A stretch of DNA of 5,359 nt. Origin: Planctomycetaceae bacterium (GTDB taxonomy: Bacteria > Planctomycetota > Planctomycetia > Pirellulales > UBA1268). Each line of letters opens with the position of its first letter. Position 1 is the stretch's first letter. The notes under the pieces were generated by a model. The model was given only the letters and a program-made list of their open reading frames with translations. It was not told the origin of the DNA and did not search any database. The position numbers and the translations under genes were made by a program. Location: contig DNLZ01000165.1 in the NCBI GenBank assembly GCA_003488325.1, positions 8,406 through 13,764 on the forward strand, written 5' to 3'. Of the stretch, positions 1-4,903 are shown piece after piece.

Positions 1-2
1 CG

Positions 3-686
3 GTGGTGAGGCCGCGTCCCGTCGACCTCGCCGGTCGGGCCGGTGTCGACGCCACGCCGCTCACGCGGCCCGTGCTCCGCGCCTCGATGGCCCTGCTGCA
101 CGTCATCGATGACGGGCGCGAAACCGGCGAGACGGTGCGCATGCGGGGCGATCGGCTCGTGATCGGCCGCCACGAAGGGGACGTCGTCGTGCCCCACGAC
201 CTGCTCATGTCGCCCCGTCACGCCGCGATCGAGCGGATGCCCGACGGACAGTGGCAGCTGGTCGACCTCGGCAGCGGTGGCGGGACCTTCGTCCGCGTGA
301 CGCAGGCGCGGCTGCGCGACGGGGGGGAGGTGGTCATCGGATCGACGCGGCTCGTGCTGCGGGAGGTGGACCTCAGCGAGGCATGGCTCGTCGAACGATC
401 TCCCCGCGACGTCGCCGCCGGCCTGCCCCCCGACGGCGGCAGGCGGCACGAGTGCCACGCGCCCGTCACGACGATCGGCCGCACGGGCCACGGCTGCACG
501 ATCCAGCTGGACGACCGCTTCGTGAGCCCGATTCACGCCGAGCTCGTGCGCTCCGCACGGGGCTGGAAGATCCGCAACGCGGGCGTCAACGGGGTCTGGG
601 TGCGGATCGGAGACCCCGTGCGGCTGGGCGAGCCATCGCAGTTCCAGTGCGGCGAGCAGCGGTTCGTCTTCGAGTCGCTCCGCTGA
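3..686 (+). CDS. Tandem FHA-domain protein, probably 5'-truncated by the window edge
   Basis: This protein carries two forkhead-associated (FHA) domains, which in known families bind phosphothreonine peptides. The first spans about residues 44-120, with Gly55-Arg56, Ser70-Pro-Arg-His73 and a 'DLGSGGGTFV' strand. The second spans about 153-225, with Gly159-Arg160, Ser175-Pro-Ile-His178 and Asn196-Gly197. The phosphate-contacting Arg and Ser positions are kept in both, but the usual Asn-Gly-Thr is altered in each: Gly-Gly-Thr in the first and Asn-Gly-Val in the second. A GTG at base 3 opens the visible frame and an ATG lies at base 87. The segment 'TRPVLRASMALLHV' resembles an internal stretch of planctomycete FHA proteins I recall ('RPP-MALL'), so I think the gene starts left of the window and that neither codon is the true start. 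No transmembrane segment or kinase domain is visible. The partner is unknown. The gene converges on the thioesterase gene, with 22 bases between stops. FHA assignment is firm; the start is not. Confidence 0.88.
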   Translation: MVRPRPVDLAGRAGVDATPLTRPVLRASMALLHVIDDGRETGETVRMRGDRLVIGRHEGDVVVPHDLLMSPRHAAIERMPDGQWQLVDLGSGGGTFVRVTQARLRDGGEVVIGSTRLVLREVDLSEAWLVERSPRDVAAGLPPDGGRRHECHAPVTTIGRTGHGCTIQLDDRFVSPIHAELVRSARGWKIRNAGVNGVWVRIGDPVRLGEPSQFQCGEQRFVFESLR

Positions 687-687
687 C

Positions 688-708
688 GGTCGGCCGGCGT
701 GGCCGCCC
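688..708. terminator. Short dyad between convergent FHA and thioesterase genes
   Basis: The gap between the two stop codons holds CGGCC (691-695), a five-base loop and GGCCG (701-705). Two further G-C pairs (688-689 with 707-708) are possible across one mismatch. The structure is symmetric and could act in both directions. Neither strand shows a T-tract, so it is not a canonical intrinsic terminator. In DNA this GC-rich such a stem could be chance; its position is the main argument. Confidence 0.22.
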
Positions 709-1092
709 TCATCCCAGCATCCAGTCGGGCAGCCGCCGCACGCGTCCCTCGCGATCCACGCAGACCACCGTGGTCGTCCCCGTCACGAGGATGGAGGTGC
801 CGCGAATCACCTCGTAGGCATGACGGATGTGTGCGGCCCCGATCTTCTCCACACGCGTTCTCAGGCGGAGCAGATCGTCGTACTCCGCCGGGGCCAGGTA
901 CCGCACCGTCGCCTCCGAGACCACCATGAAGAGGCCCGCATCCTCGAAGGCCCGGTAGGAATGCCCGTGCGCACGGAGCATCTCGGTCCTGCCCATCTCG
1001 AAGTAGGTCAGGAAGTTGGCGTGGTGCACGCGGCGCTGCCCGTCGGTCTCCTGGTAGCGGACGCGGATCTCGATCTCGTGCACGTCGGGCAT
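709..1092 (-). CDS. YbgC/FadM-like hotdog acyl-CoA thioesterase
   Basis: At 127 residues the product has the usual length of a single hotdog-fold 4HBT thioesterase, a cytosolic enzyme that hydrolyses acyl-CoA (or acyl-ACP) thioesters. The N-terminal signature is clear: 'RVRYQETDGQ' followed by 'RVHHANFLTYFE' and 'GRTEMLR'. Asp17 is the expected catalytic carboxylate and His23-His24-Ala-Asn26 matches the active-site helix start. 'YLAPAEYDD' (65-73) is the second typical strand motif. The usual glycine three residues after the catalytic Asp (D-x-x-G) is Arg20 here. The start ATG is supported by GGTGAT at 1098-1103, which can pair with the 3' end of 16S rRNA and lies five bases upstream. The gene is divergent from the ACT gene and convergent with the FHA gene. 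No Tol-Pal genes, which accompany classical ybgC, are visible, so the substrate cannot be named. Family confidence is high. Confidence 0.9.
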   Translation of the reverse strand: MPDVHEIEIRVRYQETDGQRRVHHANFLTYFEMGRTEMLRAHGHSYRAFEDAGLFMVVSEATVRYLAPAEYDDLLRLRTRVEKIGAAHIRHAYEVIRGTSILVTGTTTVVCVDREGRVRRLPDWMLG

Positions 1093-1097
1093 GGCCG

Positions 1098-1103
1098 ATC
1101 ACC
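1098..1103 (-). promoter_or_regulatory. Ribosome binding site of the thioesterase gene
   Basis: GGTGAT on the minus strand matches the distal part of the extended Shine-Dalgarno consensus (GGAGGTGAT) and lies five bases before the ATG. It lacks the GGAGG core, so it is a moderate site. It supports the start at base 1092. Confidence 0.4.
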
Positions 1104-1126
1104 GGGGGGGCGGAAGTGCCGTCGCG

Positions 1127-1156
1127 TTGACCACGCAGACGGCGGCACTCTATCCT
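1127..1156 (+). promoter_or_regulatory. Putative sigma-70-type promoter for the ACT-domain gene
   Basis: TTGACC (1127-1132, five of six to TTGACA) is separated by 18 bases from TATCCT (1151-1156, four of six to TATAAT). Transcription would begin near 1163, about 36 nt before the GTG start and some 23 nt before its Shine-Dalgarno sequence. The two boxes stand out against surrounding sequence that is very GC-rich. The call rests on consensus matching only. Confidence 0.45.
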
Positions 1157-1175
1157 GCCTCCGGGAGTCTCTCAA
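1147..1175 (-). promoter_or_regulatory. Putative sigma-70-type promoter for the thioesterase gene
   Basis: On the minus strand TTGAGA (1170-1175, five of six to TTGACA) is followed after 17 bases by TAGAGT (1147-1152, four of six to TATAAT). Transcription would start near 1140 and give a leader of about 48 nt. It faces and overlaps the plus-strand promoter of the ACT gene. This is a consensus match only, in an organism whose promoter rules I cannot verify. Confidence 0.38.
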
Positions 1176-1185
1176 CGATCCGTGT

Positions 1186-1190
1186 GGAGG
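1186..1190 (+). promoter_or_regulatory. Strong Shine-Dalgarno that fixes the ACT gene start
   Basis: GGAGG lies eight bases before the GTG at 1199. The frame is open back to an ATG at 1091, but that codon has no such site and would lie inside the divergent promoter region. This motif therefore decides the start. Confidence 0.75.
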
Positions 1191-1198
1191 ACGCGCGC

Positions 1199-1699
1199 GT
1201 GAGCCTGGCCGGCGGTGGTGACGAGGCGGGCATCGGGTTCGCGACCGCCCGCGGGCGCAACTGGCCGACGCTCCGACAGTTCACCGTCTTTCTCGAGAAT
1301 CGCGTCGGGCAGCTCCTGGAACTCGTGCGACGCTTCGACGGCTCGAAGGTGAGGATCGTCGCCCTCTCGATCAGCGACTCGGGGGAGTGCGCCTTCGTCC
1401 GCTTCCTGCTGAGTCACCCCGAGCAGGGTCGCGAGATTCTGGAACGAGCGGGCCTCGCGCTCATCGAGAGCGATCTGATCGGTGTCGAACTGCCCGACGA
1501 CGGCCAGCCCCTCCTCCGCATCTGCACTGCGCTCCTGCAGGCGGAGGTGAACATCATCCAGGCCTATCCCATCCTCGTACGGCCACGTGGCAGGCCGGCC
1601 GTCGCCCTGATGGTCGACAATACCGAGATGGGCCTCGAGACCCTCGGCACGAAGGGCTTCACCATGATCACCGAGGGTGATCTCGACGCCAACGCGTGA
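1199..1699 (+). CDS. ACT-domain-containing protein, probable regulatory or ligand-binding role
   Basis: Translated from GTG 1199, the product is 166 residues. It contains two ACT-like units and no catalytic domain. The first (about 27-98) opens with 'QFTVFLENRVGQLLELV', the standard ACT beta1-loop-alpha1 pattern with Asn34-Arg-Val-Gly37. The second (about 104-162) is more diverged: 'LLRICTALLQAEVNIIQAYP', then a strand, then 'GLETLGTKGFTMITEGDL'. ACT domains bind amino acids or other small ligands and often dimerise, so a cytosolic sensor or a regulatory partner of an amino-acid enzyme is plausible. No such enzyme is adjacent, so the ligand is unknown. The start was chosen for the GGAGG eight bases upstream; it also gives a sensible N-terminus just before 'RGRNWPTLRQF'. 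The protein resembles stand-alone planctomycete ACT proteins that I recall. It is divergent from the thioesterase and convergent with the zinc-ribbon gene. Confidence 0.88.
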   Translation: MSLAGGGDEAGIGFATARGRNWPTLRQFTVFLENRVGQLLELVRRFDGSKVRIVALSISDSGECAFVRFLLSHPEQGREILERAGLALIESDLIGVELPDDGQPLLRICTALLQAEVNIIQAYPILVRPRGRPAVALMVDNTEMGLETLGTKGFTMITEGDLDANA

Positions 1700-1715
1700 A
1701 GGGTGCCGACCCGCC

Positions 1716-2435
1716 TCACTCGAACATGCCTTCGGGCATGTCCCGCACCTGACGCACCACCACCTTCTGGATCGCGTCCCAGGCCACGGCGGTCAGGGTC
1801 AACGTGCCGTCCGGTGCCTGGCTCGCGAACAGACCGTGCGTGCCGCGTGACCACGTGTGGTCGTACCACTCGGGCAGCACGACACTCCCGCTGGCGAGGT
1901 GCAGTTCGACGATGCCGCCGTGTTCCCGCTCCTCCCAGAGGCGGGCCACCAGCCGCGCCACCGGGTTGCCGAATGCCTCGTTGCCGGCGGCGCTTCCATC
2001 CGCACCGGCTGCGGGCTCGGGAGCCGCGCCATCCACGACCGCGTCACCCGGCAGCACACCGCTGCCGATGAAGCCCCATCCATCTCCCTCCGAGGGCACG
2101 CGTTCGTCGGTGACCGATTCCTCCACCGAATCGGCGGCCACCGCCGTCGCCTCGACGGAGACCACCGGCGGCGCGAACGGTGGACGCACCGCAACGGGGG
2201 CCTCGACCGGCTCGACCTCGGGCTCCGGGGCATCCTCACCCACGGCGACGGCCGGCGGCGGCACGGGAACGACGACCGCCGCTCCACAGCCCTGCTTGTC
2301 ACAGCGGCCTCGCTTGCCGGCATAGGCCTCCTTGACGACGAGGCGGTGTCCCTTCGGGCAGTGAAAGATGATCTGCCCGCTCGCGAACTGCGGCGGCGGC
2401 AGTGGATCAGGCCGCACGGATTCCGCGTCGCTCAT
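1716..2435 (-). CDS. Zinc-ribbon protein with Pro/Glu/Val-rich linker and conserved-looking C-terminal domain
   Basis: I do not know a function for this 239-residue protein. Its N-terminal part (about 24-57) is a putative zinc ribbon with Cys26, His30, Cys45 and Cys50: 'FHCPKGHRLVVKEAYAGK' followed by 'GRCDKQGCG'. Residues about 57-150 are low-complexity, rich in Pro, Val, Glu and Ala, and probably disordered. Residues about 156-239 look folded and may pack as a small beta-rich domain, with 'LWEEREHGGIVELHL', 'LPEWYDHTW', 'GTHGLFA' and a final 'MPEGMFE'. No signal peptide or membrane segment is visible, so it is probably cytosolic. The ATG at 2433-2435 has GAGG nine bases upstream (2445-2448 on the minus strand). 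Its stop is 16 bases from the ACT gene stop, and its last codons contain a stable hairpin in the opposite strand. The protein resembles uncharacterised planctomycete proteins I recall. The coding call is firm; no role is inferred. Confidence 0.85.
   Translation of the reverse strand: MSDAESVRPDPLPPPQFASGQIIFHCPKGHRLVVKEAYAGKRGRCDKQGCGAAVVVPVPPPAVAVGEDAPEPEVEPVEAPVAVRPPFAPPVVSVEATAVAADSVEESVTDERVPSEGDGWGFIGSGVLPGDAVVDGAAPEPAAGADGSAAGNEAFGNPVARLVARLWEEREHGGIVELHLASGSVVLPEWYDHTWSRGTHGLFASQAPDGTLTLTAVAWDAIQKVVVRQVRDMPEGMFE
1724..1741 (+). terminator. UUCG tetraloop hairpin downstream of the ACT gene
   Basis: A perfect seven-pair stem (ACATGCC at 1724-1730, GGCATGT at 1735-1741) encloses TTCG. 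This gives a C(UUCG)G tetraloop in plus-strand RNA, an exceptionally stable RNA hairpin. It begins 25 bases after the ACT stop. No T-tract follows, so it could stabilise the 3' end or assist Rho-dependent termination rather than act as a classical terminator. The same bases code for 'DMPEGMF' near the C-terminus of the convergent gene. Confidence 0.4.
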
Positions 2436-2665
2436 CGATGGTGTCCTCGTGCGTCTCCCGCCCCCCGGAGTCTACCCACGGACGAGTCGAGTGCTCCACG
2501 GCGACGCGTCTCCCTCGGCGCGTGGGGCGATGGCCCCAGTCTTCGGGCAGCGGCGGCGTGGCCGGCGTGCCCCGGCCTTCACCGGCTTGACTCCACCCGA
2601 GCCGCCTCTGAAACTGCCCGACCTCCTCTCAGACCGGCCCAGTTCGCCTCCCGCGTTTCCCGATC
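2436..2665. other. Divergent intergenic region between two zinc-ribbon genes
   Basis: These 230 bases separate two genes that point away from each other and must hold both promoters. I see a perfect six-pair dyad TGGGGC-GATG-GCCCCA at 2523-2538, a C6 run at 2461-2466, and a weak minus-strand -10-like TAGACT at 2469-2474 with no good -35 box. Short frames crossing the region lack gene-like features. I see no tRNA or recognisable riboswitch. Confidence 0.5.
2587..2615 (+). promoter_or_regulatory. Weak candidate promoter for the membrane protein / HD operon
   Basis: TTGACT (2587-2592, five of six to TTGACA) is followed after 17 bases by GAAACT (2610-2615), which matches TATAAT at only three positions. 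Transcription would start around 2622, giving a leader of about 44 nt before the ATG at 2666. The -35-like box is good and the -10-like box is poor, so this is tentative. Confidence 0.25.
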
Positions 2666-3334
2666 ATGGCCATCAACGTCGTCTGCCCCGGCTGCCGGTC
2701 CCGCTTCGCGGTGAGCGAGAAGTTCGCGGGCAAGACCGGTCCGTGTCCGAAGTGCAAGCAGCCGATCGCGATTCCGACTCCTGCCGCCAAGGACGTCGTG
2801 GTACACGAGCCGGAGCCGGCCCAGCCGACGGCTCCGGGTGCGGCGCCGGTGACGATCCCGTTTCGACGGGTCGAGACACGGGTCAGCGGGCTGACGTGGA
2901 CGCTCGTGGTCGCCGGTGCGGTCGCCACGATGGTCGTCGCGTGGGCCACCGGTCGCGCGTGGAGACCGGCGACGCCTCCCGACTGGATGCTCGCCGCGGG
3001 CGGATTTCTCGTCGCCATCCCGTGCGTCGCCCTCGGCTACGCCGCGATCCGTGACCGTGAGCTCGAGGCCTACCAGGGCCGCAGCCTCGCGCTCCGCGTG
3101 CTCATCTGCTCGGCCGTCTACGCCGCGCTGTGGCTGGCGAAGGGGGTGCTTCCCGCCGAGTCGACCGCCGAGATGTGGCAGTGGATCTACCTCGGTCCTC
3201 TGTTCGCGTTTCCCGGCGTGCTGGCGGCCTATGCCGCATTCGACTTCGACTGGGGCCCGGCCTCCGTGCACTTCTCGTTCTACGTGATCGTCACCGCGTT
3301 CCTCCGCTGGCTGGCCGGCGTGCCGCCGCTGTGA
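2666..3334 (+). CDS. N-terminal zinc-ribbon, multi-pass membrane protein
   Basis: I do not recognise a named function for this 222-residue protein. It starts with a four-cysteine zinc ribbon, Cys7-Pro-Gly-Cys10 and Cys27-Pro-Lys-Cys30, with 'FAGKTGPCPKC' between and around the second pair. This is a common N-terminal module of planctomycete proteins. A Pro/Ala-rich linker (about 38-65) leads to hydrophobic stretches at about 76-96, 108-128, 141-161, 173-193 and 199-218, so four or five inner-membrane helices. A charged segment 'IRDRELEAYQGR' lies between the second and third. With no signal peptide before the ribbon, the ribbon is probably cytosolic. The ATG is only six codons before the first cysteine, which makes it the natural start, but no Shine-Dalgarno precedes it. 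The HD phosphohydrolase gene follows after 22 bases on the same strand, which suggests a shared transcript and possibly a related role. Confidence 0.85.
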   Translation: MAINVVCPGCRSRFAVSEKFAGKTGPCPKCKQPIAIPTPAAKDVVVHEPEPAQPTAPGAAPVTIPFRRVETRVSGLTWTLVVAGAVATMVVAWATGRAWRPATPPDWMLAAGGFLVAIPCVALGYAAIRDRELEAYQGRSLALRVLICSAVYAALWLAKGVLPAESTAEMWQWIYLGPLFAFPGVLAAYAAFDFDWGPASVHFSFYVIVTAFLRWLAGVPPL

Positions 3335-3336
3335 GC

Positions 3337-3350
3337 GGAGGGAGCAGGAC
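3337..3350 (+). promoter_or_regulatory. Ribosome binding region of the HD phosphohydrolase gene
   Basis: The 22-base gap between the two genes is purine-rich. It contains GGAGGGA (3337-3343) and AGGAC (3346-3350), the latter six bases before the ATG at 3357. Either could serve as the Shine-Dalgarno sequence, which supports this start. Confidence 0.5.
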
Positions 3351-3356
3351 GGGCCG

Positions 3357-4691
3357 ATGACTCTCGCCTCGCTGCCGGAACTCGTCGCCCTCGACTCGAT
3401 CGTCGACGGTGTCCGCATCCCGCCCGACCTCACCGTTCCGCTCACGCCCCGGGTGCGACGCCTCCTCGACACGTCGGAGATGCGTCGACTCGCCCGGGTC
3501 AGCCAGCTCGGGCTGGTCTCGCTCGTCTATCCCGGCGCGACGCACGACCGGCTCGAGCACTCCCTCGGGGTCTACCGGCTGGCGCTCGAGTTCCTCCGTC
3601 GCCTCCGACAGGACGAGCGCTTCGCGTCGGTCGTCGACGAGTCCGACGCGACGGCATTCATCGCCGCCGCACTGCTCCACGACGTGGGGCACTGGGCCTT
3701 CTGCCATCCGGTGGAGGACATGGCCCTTCCGGAGATTCCACGGCACGAGTCGCTCGTCGCGAGCCTCCTCGCGGGCGGCGAGGCCGGGGCCGTGCTCCGC
3801 GACGGGTGGTCGCTCGATCCGGCTCGTGTCGCGTCGCTCATCGACGGCACCGCCGACGACCGGGCGGGACGACTCCTGCGATCGCTGCTGTCAGGTCCCG
3901 TGGACGTCGACAAGATGGACTACCTCGTCCGCGACAGCCTCCACGCGGGTGTCCCCTACGGCCGGCACTTCGATCAGCCGCGCCTGCTCGGGAGCCTCTG
4001 CACCGACGACTCCGGCACGACGCTCGCGATCAGCGACAAGGGACGGACCGCGGCGGAACTGATGGTGTTCGCGCGCTACGTCATGTTCAGCGAGGTGTAC
4101 TGGCACCACGCAGTGCGCAGTGCGACGGCGATGCTCCAGCGCGCGGTCTGGGTGGTGCGGGATCGCATCGAGCCCGCGCGGCTGGTGCAGTGCGACGACG
4201 ACGGCTTCATCCGCTGGATCACCACGGCTGCCGCCGGCACCGCGGCCGAGCCGCTCGTGAACGGCCTCTTCGGGCCGGTGCGTCGCCTCTTCAAGCGGGC
4301 CGCCTCGTTCGACGCCATCCGCCATCCCGAGGTGCACCGGGCGCTCGCGGGGCGCCCCTACGCCGAGACCGCCGCGATCGCCCACCGGCTCGCCGCGCGG
4401 CTCGCCGATCGGCTCGCGGTGGCAATCGCCCCGCACGACATTCTGGTGGACGCGCCACCCGCCGAGCGCGAGGTGGAGTTCCGACTTCGCGTGAAGGAGC
4501 GGGCGGGGCGCGTCGGGGGCAGCCGCTGGCACTGGCTGGAGGACCTCTCCCCGGTCGTCCGCAGCCTGGCTCGCGAGCAGTTCGACGACCTGGTCAAGCG
4601 GGTGCGCGTCTTCGCGGCCCCGCACGTGGCGGCCCACATCGCTGCGTGCGACGATCTGCCGCACGTCGTGCTCGAGGCGACGCACGGCTGA
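3357..4691 (+). CDS. HD-domain phosphohydrolase, SAMHD1/dGTPase-like (COG1078-type)
   Basis: The 444-residue product has the ordered metal-binding motifs of an HD phosphohydrolase related to SAMHD1 and bacterial dGTPases. Arg65-Leu-Glu-His68 lies in 'THDRLEHSLGVY', and His108-Asp109 in 'ALLHDVGHWAFCH'. His130-Glu131 follows in 'IPRHES', and Asp185 lies in 'VDVDKMDYLVRDS' with Tyr189 and Asp193. By analogy with SAMHD1, His68, His108, Asp109 and Asp185 would ligate the metal. Known relatives split dNTPs into deoxynucleoside and triphosphate, but many COG1078 members are untested, so substrate is inferred. The region after about residue 230 is helical, with 'MFSEVYWHHAVRSATAML' as in the family; the C-terminal third is less conserved. 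The length fits the family. No signal peptide or membrane helix is seen, so it is cytosolic. It sits 22 bases after a membrane zinc-ribbon gene and ends about 75 bases before a terminator hairpin. Confidence 0.92.
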   Translation: MTLASLPELVALDSIVDGVRIPPDLTVPLTPRVRRLLDTSEMRRLARVSQLGLVSLVYPGATHDRLEHSLGVYRLALEFLRRLRQDERFASVVDESDATAFIAAALLHDVGHWAFCHPVEDMALPEIPRHESLVASLLAGGEAGAVLRDGWSLDPARVASLIDGTADDRAGRLLRSLLSGPVDVDKMDYLVRDSLHAGVPYGRHFDQPRLLGSLCTDDSGTTLAISDKGRTAAELMVFARYVMFSEVYWHHAVRSATAMLQRAVWVVRDRIEPARLVQCDDDGFIRWITTAAAGTAAEPLVNGLFGPVRRLFKRAASFDAIRHPEVHRALAGRPYAETAAIAHRLAARLADRLAVAIAPHDILVDAPPAEREVEFRLRVKERAGRVGGSRWHWLEDLSPVVRSLAREQFDDLVKRVRVFAAPHVAAHIAACDDLPHVVLEATHG

Positions 4692-4766
4692 CGCGGGGGC
4701 CGATGGCCACCGGGCGCGACGCCCTGCGGGCGCCGACGACACCCGTACGGATGGGCAGTGCGCACG

Positions 4767-4800
4767 AAAAAACCCCCCGGGCTGACCCGGGGGGTTTCGT
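4767..4800. terminator. Strong bidirectional intrinsic terminator, stronger for minus-strand transcripts
   Basis: A perfect 12-pair stem (4770-4781 with 4786-4797) of the form AAACCCCCCGGG / CCCGGGGGGTTT encloses a CTGA loop. On the minus strand it is followed by a run giving six U residues (complement of A4767-4772, of which three also pair in the stem), a textbook Rho-independent terminator for the cytochrome gene. On the plus strand the stem ends in TTT then CG, so it should be a weaker terminator for the HD gene transcript. It sits between two convergent genes, as expected for a shared terminator. Confidence 0.9.
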
Positions 4801-4903
4801 CGCGAGAGCACCTCTGGAGTGCGGTCGTCCTGAGCAGGTCCACCCGCAGGACCGCCGAGCGTCTCGGTCGGCGGGGTGCCGCGGACTCCACGCAGGCCGG
4901 GGC
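4801..4903 (-). other. GC-rich 3' untranslated stretch of the cytochrome transcript
   Basis: These 103 bases lie between the terminator and the cytochrome stop. They contain a seven-pair dyad CCGCCGA (4852-4858) / TCGGCGG (4868-4874) and a five-pair dyad GGTCC (4837-4841) / GGACC (4849-4853) that overlaps it by two bases, so only one can form fully at a time. I see no convincing small gene on either strand. Confidence 0.35.

Noticed and set aside
321..327. A run of seven G in the FHA gene (and another at 1104-1110) as a possible phase-variation tract
   Set aside because: Seven bases is short for slipped-strand switching and common at this GC content. The frame is intact, and the second run lies outside coding sequence.
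709..1092. The thioesterase as ybgC of a Tol-Pal operon
   Set aside because: No tolQ, tolR, tolA, tolB or pal gene flanks it, and both neighbours are on the opposite strand.
1091..1198. Upstream extension of the ACT protein to ATG 1091 (36 extra residues)
   Set aside because: No Shine-Dalgarno precedes it, the extension would cross the divergent promoter region and overlap the thioesterase start codon, and the GTG at 1199 has a strong GGAGG at good spacing.
2469..2498. A minus-strand promoter for the zinc-ribbon gene using TAGACT at 2469-2474
   Set aside because: The -10-like box matches four of six, but at 17 or 18 bases upstream the -35 position matches the consensus poorly. Noted only as part of the intergenic region.
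1857..2714. A 285-codon plus-strand frame across the zinc-ribbon gene and the divergent region
   Set aside because: It has no domain, is antisense to a gene with a clear zinc ribbon, and enters the membrane-protein gene out of frame.
2579..3472. A 297-codon minus-strand frame opposite the membrane zinc-ribbon gene
   Set aside because: The product is Arg/Gly-rich with no recognisable domain, while the opposite strand encodes a clear zinc ribbon and membrane helices.
3357..4691. The HD protein as part of a CBASS, CRISPR or other known defence locus
   Set aside because: No cyclase, effector, nuclease, toxin or repeat array is present, and COG1078-type HD proteins are widespread as stand-alone genes.
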